Below are positions 43,666 to 52,813 of a DNA stretch of 64,000 bases, in pieces. The notes beneath the pieces were generated by a model. That model saw only the letters and a list, made by a program, of their open reading frames with translations. It was not told the DNA's origin and did no database searches. Source of the stretch: Achromobacter insolitus (lineage in GTDB: Bacteria; Pseudomonadota; Gammaproteobacteria; Burkholderiales; Burkholderiaceae_B); the NCBI RefSeq assembly GCF_002209555.1, contig NZ_NJIF01000001.1:186001-250000 (forward strand), written 5' to 3'. Each line of letters starts with the position of its first letter. Position 1 is the first letter of the stretch. Made by a program: the position numbers and the translations under genes.

Positions 43666-45090
43666 CTATTTGCGCATGAACGAAGGCAGCACGTCCGCCG
43701 GAATCGGGCAGACATACGGCTGCCCGCGGCGCGTTTCCGTCAGTTCCGCCTTGGCGCGGGCCAGCGCCTCGGGCTGCGTATACAGGTCCGCGGCGGTCGC
43801 CGCGATGATCTTGGCCGCGTGCACCATGCCCTTGTGCGCCATGGACATCTTGCCCTGCGCCACCATCTGCCAGGAATGGAACGGCGTGCCGTAGGCATAG
43901 CAGGCGCCCCAGCATTGCGCGGTGGGCGCGACCCAGCTCACGTCGCCCACGTCGGTGGAACCGTAGGTGATCTCGGTCTTGCCTGGTTCGTAAGGCGCCA
44001 CGCCGGTGAACAGCGGCGTCGGATTACGCAATACCGCACCGAGGTTCTTCCCGGCGTTGTCGATATCGTCCGCGGAAATCGCGTCCCACATGCGGCGCGC
44101 GGCCTGCTGTTCGCCAGTGGTGTACTGCGGCCCCTGCAACGCCAGCATGTTGTCGTACATGATCTGGTTGAGTACGCCATTGGGAATGTAGTTCGAGCAC
44201 GCCTTGTCGAATACGATTTCCAGTTCGCAGCCCGTCATCAGCGCGGCGCCGCGCGCCACGTTCTGCACGCGCTCGTACAGTTCCGCGGCTTGCGAATTGA
44301 TGGGTGCGCGCACCAGATACAACACCTCGGCCCGCGCCTGCACGACGTTGGGTGAAATGCCGCCGCTATTGGTCACCGCATAGTGCACGCGCGCATCCGG
44401 CACCATGTGTTCGCGCAGATAGTTAACCCCCACGTTCATCAGTTCCACCGCGTCCAGCGCGCTGCGGCCCAGATGCGGCGAATTGGCGGCATGCGCGGCC
44501 ACGCCGCGGAAGCGGAAATAGGCCTGGATGTTGGCCAGCGAGGACTGATGGAAGATCCCCGTGTGCGATGCCGGGTGCCAGGTCAGCGCCGCGTCCAGAT
44601 CGTCGAACAGCCCTGCACGCGCCATGAAAGTCTTGCCCGAGCCCCCCTCTTCCGCGGGACAGCCGTAGAAGCGGATGGTACCGGGCAGGCCGTTGGCCTC
44701 GAGGAACTCCTTCACCGCCACCGCGGCGAAATGCGCAGCCGTGCCCAGCAGATGATGGCCGCAGCCATGGCCATTGCCGTTCGGCGTTTCCGGTGACGGC
44801 TGGCAGGCGTACGCACCGCTTTCCTGGCTCAGGCCGGACAGCGCGTCGTACTCGCCCAGGATGCCGATCACGGGTCCGCCGTTGCCGGCCTCGGCCACGA
44901 AAGCGGTGGGAATGCCAGCGGCATCGCGCGTGACGCGAAAACCGGCTTCCTCCAGCATCGCGATGTGCAACTCGGCGGACTTGTGTTCGTCGTAGCGCAG
45001 TTCGGCCAGGCTCCAGATGCGGTCGCTCAGTTCCGCGTAGCGCTCGCTGCGCGCGTCAATGAACGGCGCAAGTTTGTCGATGGCACCCAT
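43666..45090 (-). CDS. M20-family amidohydrolase, AbgB-like (p-aminobenzoyl-glutamate hydrolase subunit B type)
   Basis: This 474-aa M20 peptidase has metal ligands visible in NGNGHGCGHHLLG, GCPAEEGGSGKTFM and TWHPASHTG, plus the dimerisation domain AHAANSPHLGRSALDAVELM. It is closest in pattern to AbgB, which works with AbgA to cleave p-aminobenzoyl-glutamate, but no AbgA or AbgT gene is adjacent. AGGAG 6 nt before the ATG fixes the start. The Bug receptor gene lies 43 bp upstream on the same strand, suggesting uptake and hydrolysis of one amide substrate. Confidence 0.85.
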   Translation of the reverse strand: MGAIDKLAPFIDARSERYAELSDRIWSLAELRYDEHKSAELHIAMLEEAGFRVTRDAAGIPTAFVAEAGNGGPVIGILGEYDALSGLSQESGAYACQPSPETPNGNGHGCGHHLLGTAAHFAAVAVKEFLEANGLPGTIRFYGCPAEEGGSGKTFMARAGLFDDLDAALTWHPASHTGIFHQSSLANIQAYFRFRGVAAHAANSPHLGRSALDAVELMNVGVNYLREHMVPDARVHYAVTNSGGISPNVVQARAEVLYLVRAPINSQAAELYERVQNVARGAALMTGCELEIVFDKACSNYIPNGVLNQIMYDNMLALQGPQYTTGEQQAARRMWDAISADDIDNAGKNLGAVLRNPTPLFTGVAPYEPGKTEITYGSTDVGDVSWVAPTAQCWGACYAYGTPFHSWQMVAQGKMSMAHKGMVHAAKIIAATAADLYTQPEALARAKAELTETRRGQPYVCPIPADVLPSFMRK

Positions 45091-45133
45091 TGTTTCTCCT
45101 GTGGCTGGTGTGGCGGGGAAAAAACCGGTCAGG

Positions 45134-46117
45134 TCACTCGTCGAGCTTGATGCCGGCAGTTTCAATGATTTTGCGATTGGCGGCCAGCGTCTGCGCGATG
45201 CGGTCGGCGAACGCCTGGGGCGTGCCCGCGTCCGGCTGCGCGCCCATGCCGGCCAGGCGCTGCACCAGAGCCGGATCGGCCAGTGCGCGCACGGCGGCCT
45301 GGTTCAGGCGCTGGACCACGGCCTCCGGTGTTCCCGCGGGCGCGACCAGGCCGAACCAGGTCTGGCCCAGCGCGTTGAGCTGCGGATACCCTAGTTCCGT
45401 CATGGTCGGAAGTTCCGGCATGTCGGGCAGCCGGGCTGGCGCGGACACCGCGATGGCACGGAGCTTGCCGGCCTTGACCAGCGATTGCGCCGATGCGTAC
45501 TGGTCCTGCTGCACCTGCACTTCGCCGCCCACGGCGGCAGTCAGCGCCGGCCCCATGCCGCGGTACGGCACGTGCAACACATCGACCTTCAGGTCGGCGT
45601 TCATGGCCGCCAGGTTCAAATGGCCGAGCGACCCCACGCCGGGCGAGCCATAGGAGTACTTTCCGGGATGGGCGCGCAGTTCCGCCAGGAATTGCGCGAA
45701 GTCCTGCGCGGGAAACGCCGGATTCACCATCCATACGACCGGCACCGTGGCCACGGATGCCACGGGCGCCAACTGCGTCTGCGGATCGACGCGCTTGGTG
45801 CCATACAGCAGGGGATTCACCGCCATGGTGCTGACCGTGGCCATGCCCAGCGTATAGCCGTCCGGCTCGGCCCGAGCTACCGCCTCGGTACCGAGCAGCC
45901 CCCCCGCGCCAGCGCGATTCTCCACCACCACGCTCTGGCCCAGCTCCTTGCGCAGGCCCTCTGCCACCGCGCGGGCCAGGGCGTCCGTGGAGCCGCCGGG
46001 CGCAAATGGCACGATGAGCCGCACGGGCTGGGAAGGATAGTCGCCCTGGGCGGCGGCCAAGGACGAAGCGCTCAAAGTTACGGCGCAAACAAGGGCATGC
46101 AGCAAACGGGACTTCAT
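45134..46117 (-). CDS. Bug-family (TctC-like) periplasmic solute receptor
   Basis: At 327 aa it has a signal peptide (MKSRLLHALVCAVTLS to AAAQG) and Bug motifs: YPSQPVRLIVPFAPGGSTDA, VENRAGAGGLLGTEAV, DGYTLGMATVSTMAVNP and LHVPYRGMGPALTAAVGGEV. AGGAG 10 nt upstream supports the start. It is grouped with the AbgB-like amidohydrolase and divergent from a LysR gene, so it may bind the amide the hydrolase cuts. No TctA/TctB partner is nearby. Confidence 0.93.
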   Translation of the reverse strand: MKSRLLHALVCAVTLSASSLAAAQGDYPSQPVRLIVPFAPGGSTDALARAVAEGLRKELGQSVVVENRAGAGGLLGTEAVARAEPDGYTLGMATVSTMAVNPLLYGTKRVDPQTQLAPVASVATVPVVWMVNPAFPAQDFAQFLAELRAHPGKYSYGSPGVGSLGHLNLAAMNADLKVDVLHVPYRGMGPALTAAVGGEVQVQQDQYASAQSLVKAGKLRAIAVSAPARLPDMPELPTMTELGYPQLNALGQTWFGLVAPAGTPEAVVQRLNQAAVRALADPALVQRLAGMGAQPDAGTPQAFADRIAQTLAANRKIIETAGIKLDE

Positions 46118-46210
46118 GGACCAGCCACTCCTGGGAACGGAAGCGATGAACGGGATCGCTGCATTGTGGCCAGGGCATATCCTTATTTCAAATATATTAA
46201 TGCGTGGATA

Positions 46211-46227
46211 TATTCGCATTTTGAATA
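46211..46227. promoter_or_regulatory. Candidate LysR box in the Bug/LysR divergent gap
   Basis: TATTC (46211-46215), N7, GAATA (46223-46227) is a 17-bp dyad containing a T-N11-A core, in an AT-rich stretch unlike the surroundings. It is 94 bp from the Bug start and 18 bp from the LysR start, a usual place for an autoregulatory LysR site. Confidence 0.45.
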
Positions 46228-46244
46228 GCTATTTTTCCCGTGCC

Positions 46245-47183
46245 ATGGACGTCGCCCCCGCCACCCTGTTGTCGCGCCTGCTGGCCAAGGGCCGCCTGCG
46301 CCACTTGCAATTGCTGGCCAGCATTGCGGACCTGGGCAGCATCCAACAGGCGGCCAGCCATATCGGCCTGAGCCAGCCTGCGGCGACTCACGCGCTGGCC
46401 GATATCGAGGATCTGCTGGAGGTCCGGCTGTTCGAACGCCACGCCCGCGGCATGCGCACCACGCGTAGCGGCCAGCTCATGGCGGAGTGCGCCCGGAGCA
46501 TGCTGACGACACTGCGCGCGTCCACCGATACGGTTGCGGCGCTGCGCCAGGGCGCTACCGGCAGCCTGCGCCTGGGCGCCATCCCGGCCGCCACCGGGGG
46601 GCTGCTGGCCGAACGCCTGCCCGCCTACATGAAGGCGCGCCCGGGCTTGCAGGTGGAGATCGTGGAAGGAAGCCGGGAACAACTGCTGCCTCAGGCGGCC
46701 GGTGGCAGCCTGGACATGCTGCTATGCCGGCGTCCGGAGGCGGTCCCGGCGGGCCTGGAATTCGTGGCGTTGCAGGAAGACAGGGCGGTGATCGTAGCCG
46801 CCGCGGGCCACCCGCTGCTGGATCCCGGCGGCACGCCTACGCTGGCGCAAGTCACCTCCCAGCTCTGGATCGAGCCGCGTCCGGAACTGGCGATCCATGC
46901 GGTGTTCAAGGCCTTTTTCGAACGCGCCGGCGTACTGCCCCGGCTATGCAGGCTGAGCAGCGCCGCCCCGCCCATGCCCTTGCTCATCGCCATCATGCAG
47001 GCCCAGGAAGCGCTGGCGATGGTGCCGCAAACCCTGGCCAACTGGTATGTGCAGCATGGCCATTTCCAGCGAGTGCCCATCGAATCGCCGGGCTCGTTCC
47101 AACCCATCGGTGCAATCGCGCGTGAACAGGGTCCGGGCCGTGATTTCCTGGATTGGCTGGCCGCGAACCGCCAGGCCGGCTGA
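46245..47183 (+). CDS. LysR-family regulator
   Basis: A protein of about 312 aa. The start at 46245 gives a family-like N-terminus (LSRLLAKGRLRHLQLLASIA, then QQAASHIGLSQPAATHALADIED), while the frame is open 43 codons earlier over the AT-rich promoter. The effector domain begins near GSLRLGAIPAATGGLLAERL. The HTH resembles the GbpR/CbbR-like type that senses galactose or aromatic-type ligands. It is divergent from the Bug-AbgB pair and presumably controls it. Confidence 0.85.
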   Translation: MDVAPATLLSRLLAKGRLRHLQLLASIADLGSIQQAASHIGLSQPAATHALADIEDLLEVRLFERHARGMRTTRSGQLMAECARSMLTTLRASTDTVAALRQGATGSLRLGAIPAATGGLLAERLPAYMKARPGLQVEIVEGSREQLLPQAAGGSLDMLLCRRPEAVPAGLEFVALQEDRAVIVAAAGHPLLDPGGTPTLAQVTSQLWIEPRPELAIHAVFKAFFERAGVLPRLCRLSSAAPPMPLLIAIMQAQEALAMVPQTLANWYVQHGHFQRVPIESPGSFQPIGAIAREQGPGRDFLDWLAANRQAG

Positions 47184-47220
47184 GCCTGCACCGGTCGGTT
47201 CGAAACGGCCGCGCGCCTGC

Positions 47221-48009
47221 TCAGCCGATATCCCCTCCAGCCACGTACATGATCTGTCCGGTGATGTAGGAGGCCTCAGGCGCGGCCATGAAGCAGATCG
47301 CCGCGGCGACTTCCTCGGCCTGGCCCAGTCGGTCCTGCGGCGTGTCCCGCAGGCACGACGCGTACATCTCGCCCACCCATGCGGTCTCCTGCTCGGACGG
47401 CGTCTCATGATTGCGCGGGATCGCGCGCACGCCATTGTCCAGCGCGCCGGGCGACACGCAGTTGACGCGCACGCCGGATTTCGCAAGCTCCAACGCCATG
47501 CAGACAGTGGCGGCATGCACGCCGCCCTTGGACGCCGAATATGGCACGCGGTAGATGCCCCGCGTAGCATTGGAACCCACGTTGACGATGGCGCCCGCGC
47601 CTTGGGCCCGCATCACCGGTATGACTTCGCGGCAGGACCACAGCGTGGGCCACAGCGAACGATTGACTTCGCGCTGCATCTGCTCGGGCGTGTACTCCCA
47701 GAAGGGCCGGGTCCAGATCGTGCCGCCGACGTTATGCACGGATACGTCGATCCGGCCGTTGATTTCCAGCGCTGCCCGCACCATGGACTGCGCGCCCTCA
47801 TGGGTTTCCAGATCCGCCTGCACGAAGCGGGCCTGTCCGCCCGCAGCCCGGATTTCCTCGGCCACCGCAGCGCCCTGCTCCTCTGCCCGGTCCACGATCA
47901 CGACGTGTGCGCCTTCGGCCGCCAGGCGTCTCGCCGTTGCCCGGCCGACGCCTTGGGCGGCGCCCGTGACCAGGGCCACCTGGCCCTTGAAACGTTGTTG
48001 TGTATTCAT
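47221..48009 (-). CDS. SDR dehydrogenase, BenD-like (benzoate cis-diol dehydrogenase type)
   Basis: This 262-aa short-chain dehydrogenase has the cofactor site VTGAAQGVGRATARRLA, NVG after strand four, and catalytic Ser-Tyr-Lys visible in NVGSNA and YSASKGG. The stretch TIWTRPFWEYTPEQMQREVN with RSLWPTLWSCREVIPVM resembles BenD, which oxidises the cis-diol of benzoate to catechol. The next genes on the strand are an aromatic-acid transporter, catA and catB, which fits. The ring-hydroxylating benABC genes are not present, so the natural diol is uncertain. Confidence 0.82.
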   Translation of the reverse strand: MNTQQRFKGQVALVTGAAQGVGRATARRLAAEGAHVVIVDRAEEQGAAVAEEIRAAGGQARFVQADLETHEGAQSMVRAALEINGRIDVSVHNVGGTIWTRPFWEYTPEQMQREVNRSLWPTLWSCREVIPVMRAQGAGAIVNVGSNATRGIYRVPYSASKGGVHAATVCMALELAKSGVRVNCVSPGALDNGVRAIPRNHETPSEQETAWVGEMYASCLRDTPQDRLGQAEEVAAAICFMAAPEASYITGQIMYVAGGDIG

Positions 48010-48032
48010 GTTTGCATCGTCCTTGCAGATAA

Positions 48033-49379
48033 TCAGTGCGCCGCCGAAAGCGCGCCGTCTGGCCGCGCGTGCGCCAGCTTGAGGCTCAGCACCGCAAGGG
48101 CCGCGACCGCCAGGGGCACCGCCAGCGCCATGAAGAATCCCGACGGTCCGCCCCAGGCCAGGAACGTGCCGCCGATGGCCGAACCCGCGATCGCACCCGC
48201 GCGTCCCATGCCGATAGCCCAGCCGGTCGCCGTGGCGCGCAGCGCGGTGGGATACGCGCCCACGATCAGATAGTTCAGCGCGATCTGCTGTCCGCCTATG
48301 CCCAGCCCCGCGGCGCCGACCAGGATGAAGACCAGCGTCCAGTTGTCGCCGGCATAGCTCAAGCCGACGGCCACTGCGATGCCCAACGCGAACATCCCGC
48401 CCAGCAAGCGCCGGGTGTTGACGCGCGGCAGCACGAAGGACAGCGGAATCGCGCAGATGATGAAGACGGCATTAACGATGACCGTGCCCATGGGAGCCTG
48501 TTCAGCGGGCAGGCCGGCGGCCTTGAGCACCGTGGGCAGCCAGGACAACAACATGAACCAGGCCACCCAGTTCAACAGGTACACCGCCCAGATCGCCACG
48601 GTCTTGCCGCCGTGCCCGCCGGAGAACAACGCGCCGACGCTGGCCTTGGCGACGGATTCCTCAGGCACGGTGAACTGCGTGTCGGCGTCCAGCTTGCGGC
48701 GCGATATTGTCGAGAGTATTCGCGCGATGTAGCGCTGGCTTTCCGGGTCTCGCCGAGTGGCCTTGAAGTACAGGGACTCGGGCAGCATGAGGGCGGCGAC
48801 GGCCAGCAGGACCAAGGGCGCCAGGCCGCCCACCACGAAGATGCCTTCCCAGCCGATGACGGGCAACATGCGCGCGGCGAGCAGCCCTCCCAGCATGGCG
48901 CCCGCGGGCAGGCCCAACAACACGCCGGTCATGATGGCGCCACGCAGCCGGGCCGGGCCGTACTCGGCCGCCAGCGCCAGCAGCACGGGCGTGCAGCCGC
49001 CCATGCCCAGCCCGGCAATGAAGCGCAGCACGAGGATGTGGGTCGTATCGGTGGCCCAGGCCGTGGCCAGCGTGGACAGGCCGAACAGAGCCAGGCCAAG
49101 CATGATGGCCGGCCGGCGGCCGATGCGATCGCCGATCAGGCCCAGGGTCATGGCACCCACCGTCATGCCGACGATACCGGCGGTCAGGATGGGTGCCAAC
49201 GCGCCTGCCTTCAGATCGAAAGCGGCCAGGATGGCCGGGCCGGTGAAGGCGATCGCCTGCGTATCGAATCCGTCGAACAGCGCGATAAGAAAGCACAGGA
49301 TCAGCACGCGCCATTGAAAGGCGCCCAGTCGCTCCTGATCGATCAGCGTCGGAATCGACCAGCTGGAAGTAGCGGTCAT
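48033..49379 (-). CDS. MFS transporter, aromatic acid:H+ symporter (AAHS) type
   Basis: This 448-aa protein has 12 helices and AAHS marks: LIALFDGFDTQAIAFTGPAI in helix one (DGFDT is the family hallmark) and LGLIGDRIGRRPAIMLGLAL in the loop 2-3. Members import benzoate, 4-hydroxybenzoate, protocatechuate or muconate. The ATG at 49379 has GGAG 9 nt upstream. The ATG five codons earlier lies on top of it. It sits between the BenD-like dehydrogenase and catA. Confidence 0.9.
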   Translation of the reverse strand: MTATSSWSIPTLIDQERLGAFQWRVLILCFLIALFDGFDTQAIAFTGPAILAAFDLKAGALAPILTAGIVGMTVGAMTLGLIGDRIGRRPAIMLGLALFGLSTLATAWATDTTHILVLRFIAGLGMGGCTPVLLALAAEYGPARLRGAIMTGVLLGLPAGAMLGGLLAARMLPVIGWEGIFVVGGLAPLVLLAVAALMLPESLYFKATRRDPESQRYIARILSTISRRKLDADTQFTVPEESVAKASVGALFSGGHGGKTVAIWAVYLLNWVAWFMLLSWLPTVLKAAGLPAEQAPMGTVIVNAVFIICAIPLSFVLPRVNTRRLLGGMFALGIAVAVGLSYAGDNWTLVFILVGAAGLGIGGQQIALNYLIVGAYPTALRATATGWAIGMGRAGAIAGSAIGGTFLAWGGPSGFFMALAVPLAVAALAVLSLKLAHARPDGALSAAH

Positions 49380-49497
49380 GATGGTTGTCTCCATGGCGCG
49401 GCCGAACCCGGCCTCGCGCCTGCGGGTTGTTATGAGGTGTCAGGGGAAAATGGCGGCGCCGCGAACGGGCGCCGCCCAGGCAGTGATCAGAGCGTAA

Positions 49498-50412
49498 TCA
49501 GGCGGTGGCGCGGTCCATGCGGGCTTGCGGGCGGGCCTCGTCGGCGTCCAGCGCCGGCTGCAGCACAAAGTCGAAACAGACGCGTGTGAAAGGGGCGTCC
49601 ACGCCCAGGCTCTCATAGCCGGCGGGCGGCGTGTCCGGCTGCAGTTCGACCACCAGTCCATCGCGCGTGGCGAAGGCGAAGTCATCGTCCAGGAAGGTGT
49701 CGCCCGGGATGTTGACCTGCGTGGTCAGGGTTCGCAGGCCTTCGGCCGCCACCAGAAAGTGGATATGGGCCGGCCGGTTGCCATGGCGGCCCAGGGCCTC
49801 GAACAGTTCGGACGTGGGGCTGTTCGGCGGAATCGCGTAGCCCGGCGGAATGAAGCTGCGGAAGCGATAGCGGCCCTGCGCGTCGGTCCTGATCTTGCGG
49901 CGCAGGTGATAGTCCTCCTGGTCGGGATCGAAGTGCGAATAGCGCCCCAGCTCGTTGGCATGCCAGACATCGACGAGCGCGCCGGCGACAGGCTTGCCGT
50001 CCACGTCGCGTACCTGCCCTTCCATGACCAGCACGGTGCCCTGCGCGGGATCCTCGTCCAGGCGTGCCTGGCCGTCCGAGAGCGGCGCGCCGGCAATGTA
50101 GAGCGGCCCCTCAATCGCGCGCGGCGTGCCGGCGGCGCGGCCAGCGGCCACGTCGGCCTCTTCCTCGCGGATGTCGATCAGGCGGTCAAAGCCCAGGCCG
50201 GCCGTGATCAGGCCGAGCTGGCCGCTGGCGCCCAGGCGTGCAAGCCAATCCACGCCAGCCCAGAATTCATCGGGTTTGATGTCGAGGTCATCGATCGCAC
50301 GGAACAGGTCCGACACAATGCGCTGCGTGATCTGCCGCACTCGTTCGTCGCCCGGATTGACTTGGGAGCTGTTGACCAGATCCAGTAGTTGTTGCTGGGT
50401 GTATTCAGCCAT
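49498..50412 (-). CDS. catA: Catechol 1,2-dioxygenase
   Basis: This 304-aa intradiol dioxygenase has all four iron ligands at the expected spacing: Y158 in LGRYSH, Y192 in IPPGYAIPP, H216 and H218 in NRPAHIHFL. The N-terminal helical dimer domain (about 1-100) is typical of catechol rather than protocatechuate enzymes. It opens catechol to cis,cis-muconate. AGGAG upstream supports the start. catB lies directly upstream on the same strand, 42 bp away. Confidence 0.95.
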   Translation of the reverse strand: MAEYTQQQLLDLVNSSQVNPGDERVRQITQRIVSDLFRAIDDLDIKPDEFWAGVDWLARLGASGQLGLITAGLGFDRLIDIREEEADVAAGRAAGTPRAIEGPLYIAGAPLSDGQARLDEDPAQGTVLVMEGQVRDVDGKPVAGALVDVWHANELGRYSHFDPDQEDYHLRRKIRTDAQGRYRFRSFIPPGYAIPPNSPTSELFEALGRHGNRPAHIHFLVAAEGLRTLTTQVNIPGDTFLDDDFAFATRDGLVVELQPDTPPAGYESLGVDAPFTRVCFDFVLQPALDADEARPQARMDRATA

Positions 50413-50454
50413 GATGCGTCTCCTGCATTTTTGAATGATCGGGAAGATGGTGGG

Positions 50455-51693
50455 TCAGGTTGCGGCGGGCTCGCCGCTGCGGCCGAAGTCGACCGTCGTC
50501 GGCGTCAGGCCTGCCCTGGCGCGGTCAAAACGGTCCAGCCGCTTTTCGTCCACGACGACGCCGAAGCCTGGGCCGTCGGGCAATTGGAGTTCGAAGTCGC
50601 GCACGGCCATGGGTTGCTCGACGATGTCATCGACCAGCAGTTGCGGGCCGAACAGTTCGCACCCGTGGTGCTGGTCGGAAAGCGTGGCAAACACGTGTGC
50701 GGAAGCCGCGCTTCCCAGCGAGGTCTCCAGCATGGTTCCGCCGTACCAGCCGATGCCGGCGGCTTGCGCCACGGCTGCGACTTCGCGCGTGCGCAGCAGG
50801 CCGCCGTGCTTGGCCACTTTCAGGGAAAACACGTGGCAAGCGCGCTGCGACGCCAGCATGAATGCGTCTTGCGCCGAACATACGGTTTCGTCCGCCATGA
50901 TCAGCGCGGCAGCGCCCAGCGACTGCGTCGCCTCGCGCAAAGCCTGCACGTCCCACTTGGCCACCGGCTGTTCGATCAACGTCACCCCCGCCTCCACCAG
51001 TTGCGGCAGATAGCGGCGGGCGGTGTTGCCGTCCCAGGCCTGGTTGACGTCAACTGTCATATCGGCGCGGCCATCCAGGCCGCGCGCGATGCGGGTCACG
51101 TGCGCCACGTCATCCGCCGGGCTGCGCGCGCCGATCTTGAGCTTGAACAAGCGATGGCGGCGCGACTGCATCATCTTTTCGGCCTCGTCCAGGTCGCGCT
51201 GCGAATCACCGCTGGCTAGCGTCCAGGCGAGCGGCAGACGCTCGATCCGCTTGCCGCCCAGCAATTGCCAGGCCGGCACGCCGAGGCTGCGCGCCACCGC
51301 GTCCACCAGCGCCATCTCGACCGCGCTCTTGGCGAAGGTATTGCCTTTGCAGACCGTCTCGAAGCGGGCGATGTGATCGGCGAACCTGCGGGCGTCGGCG
51401 CCGGCCACCGCCGGAGCAAGGTATTGCTGGATCGCGTGCAGAATGGACTCGGGCGATTCTTCGTTCCACGACGGCCCGCCTATAGTGGCTGCTTCGCCAT
51501 AGCCGCAAGCGCCGTTGGCGAGCCAGAGCTGCACGATGACCGGACTTTGCCGGTTAATGGCGCCGAAGGAAAACTTGTGCGGCCGGATGGTCGGAATGTC
51601 GACGATCCGCGCGTGGATGCGGTCGATGCGCCACGAGGCATCGCTTTGCGTAAGCGGCGTCCGTGCCGGCGCCTGGGTCGAAACGGGTGTCAT
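50455..51693 (-). CDS. catB: Muconate cycloisomerase
   Basis: This 412-aa enolase-superfamily enzyme has KLKIGAR (catalytic Lys-x-Lys), VDVNQAWDGNTARRYLPQL (metal Asp, Trp), TLIEQPVAKWD (metal Glu), MADETVCS (metal Asp) and VFSLKVAKHGGLLRTREVA (second Lys). It cyclises cis,cis-muconate to muconolactone. A CAGG upstream of the ATG at 51693 supports that start over an earlier one. It is divergent from a LysR gene with a clear dyad between them. The next enzymes, CatC and CatD, are not in the window. Confidence 0.92.
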   Translation of the reverse strand: MTPVSTQAPARTPLTQSDASWRIDRIHARIVDIPTIRPHKFSFGAINRQSPVIVQLWLANGACGYGEAATIGGPSWNEESPESILHAIQQYLAPAVAGADARRFADHIARFETVCKGNTFAKSAVEMALVDAVARSLGVPAWQLLGGKRIERLPLAWTLASGDSQRDLDEAEKMMQSRRHRLFKLKIGARSPADDVAHVTRIARGLDGRADMTVDVNQAWDGNTARRYLPQLVEAGVTLIEQPVAKWDVQALREATQSLGAAALIMADETVCSAQDAFMLASQRACHVFSLKVAKHGGLLRTREVAAVAQAAGIGWYGGTMLETSLGSAASAHVFATLSDQHHGCELFGPQLLVDDIVEQPMAVRDFELQLPDGPGFGVVVDEKRLDRFDRARAGLTPTTVDFGRSGEPAAT

Positions 51694-51778
51694 AAAACCT
51701 GAAGCCCTGCCATGAATGATGCAGGCAAGATTAGGGCTCGGCCGGTTTTGCATCCAATGATTTATATTGCATTAATTG

Positions 51779-51793
51779 TTCGATATCATCGAA
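51779..51793. promoter_or_regulatory. LysR-type operator between catB and its regulator
   Basis: TTCGAT-ATC-ATCGAA is a perfect 15-bp interrupted palindrome and contains T-N11-A (51780-51792). It lies 86 bp before catB and 64 bp before the LysR start, in an AT-rich gap, matching the usual place for a CatR/BenM-type recognition site. Confidence 0.6.
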
Positions 51794-51856
51794 TGATAAA
51801 TCGCCAATCATCGACCGCCCCGGCCGGGCCGCGCGGCTTTACTCCTGGAGTTTCCG

Positions 51857-52768
51857 ATGGAATTGCGTCAGCTACGCTACTTCCTCAGCGTTGCCGAAAC
51901 CGAGCACCTGACCCGTGCGGCCGACGCGCTGCACGTCACGCAATCCACCCTCTCCCACGGACTGCGCCAACTGGAAGAAGAATTGGGCATGCCCTTGTTC
52001 GACCGCATAGGCAGAGGGTTGCGCCTGTCGCAGGCGGGCCGCGTCCTGAGGGATCACGCCAGCCGCGCGCTGCAGGAAATCGAGGCCGGGAAAATGGCCC
52101 TCGCGGACCTGGCTGGGCTGCAGGCCGGGTCCCTCACCATAGGCGTCATCCCAACCTTCCTGACCCATTTCGTGCCGGACGCGGTGGCCTCGTTCAGCCT
52201 GGCCTTTCCGAAGGTCCAGATCCACGTCCGCGATCTGCGGGCCGGTCCCATCGAAGATTTGCTGGTCAGCGGCCAGCTGGACCTGGGCATTTCATTCCAT
52301 CCCGCGATGCGCGAGGAAATCGAGGCACAGCCCCTGTTCGACGAACGCCTGCGCGTAGTGGTTGGCAAGCAGCACCCGCTGGCATCTCGGCGCAGCCTGC
52401 GCATGCGCGACCTGGCTGGCGTGCCGCTGGCGTTGTTGCCGCGCAGTTTCGCGACGCGCCGCATGATAGACGCGGCCTGCGCCACGGCGGGGCTGGCGCC
52501 GGAAGTCCGTGTAGAAATGGAATCGGTGGACGCCCTGATCCACCTGTGCCGGCAAGGAGAACTGGCTACCATCGCCGCCGAGCATGCGGCCGGCGCCGCC
52601 GGCTCGGAATTGAAGAGCATCGCCCTCACCGACCCTACCACCGTGCGCCGCGCAGCCATCCTGTGGCGCAAGGAAGCATCGCGCAGTCGGGCAGCGCAGG
52701 AGTTTGCCGCGCGGCTGCTGAACGCTGTGCAACGCCTGCCGGGCGCCGCGGCCGCGCCGCGCGCCTGA
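51857..52768 (+). CDS. LysR-family regulator, CatR/BenM type
   Basis: This 303-aa protein begins MELRQLRYFLSVAETEHLTR and continues AADALHVTQSTLSHGLRQLEEELG, the form typical of CatR, BenM and CysL-like regulators. The effector domain starts near GSLTIGVIPTFLTHFVPDAV. GGAG 8 nt before the ATG supports the start. It is divergent from catB and is the best candidate to activate the cat genes with cis,cis-muconate as inducer (inference from context). Confidence 0.88.
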   Translation: MELRQLRYFLSVAETEHLTRAADALHVTQSTLSHGLRQLEEELGMPLFDRIGRGLRLSQAGRVLRDHASRALQEIEAGKMALADLAGLQAGSLTIGVIPTFLTHFVPDAVASFSLAFPKVQIHVRDLRAGPIEDLLVSGQLDLGISFHPAMREEIEAQPLFDERLRVVVGKQHPLASRRSLRMRDLAGVPLALLPRSFATRRMIDAACATAGLAPEVRVEMESVDALIHLCRQGELATIAAEHAAGAAGSELKSIALTDPTTVRRAAILWRKEASRSRAAQEFAARLLNAVQRLPGAAAAPRA

Positions 52769-52813
52769 CAGGCCGCGCGCGGGAAGGCCGCGATCACGGT
52801 GCCGATTTCGCGC

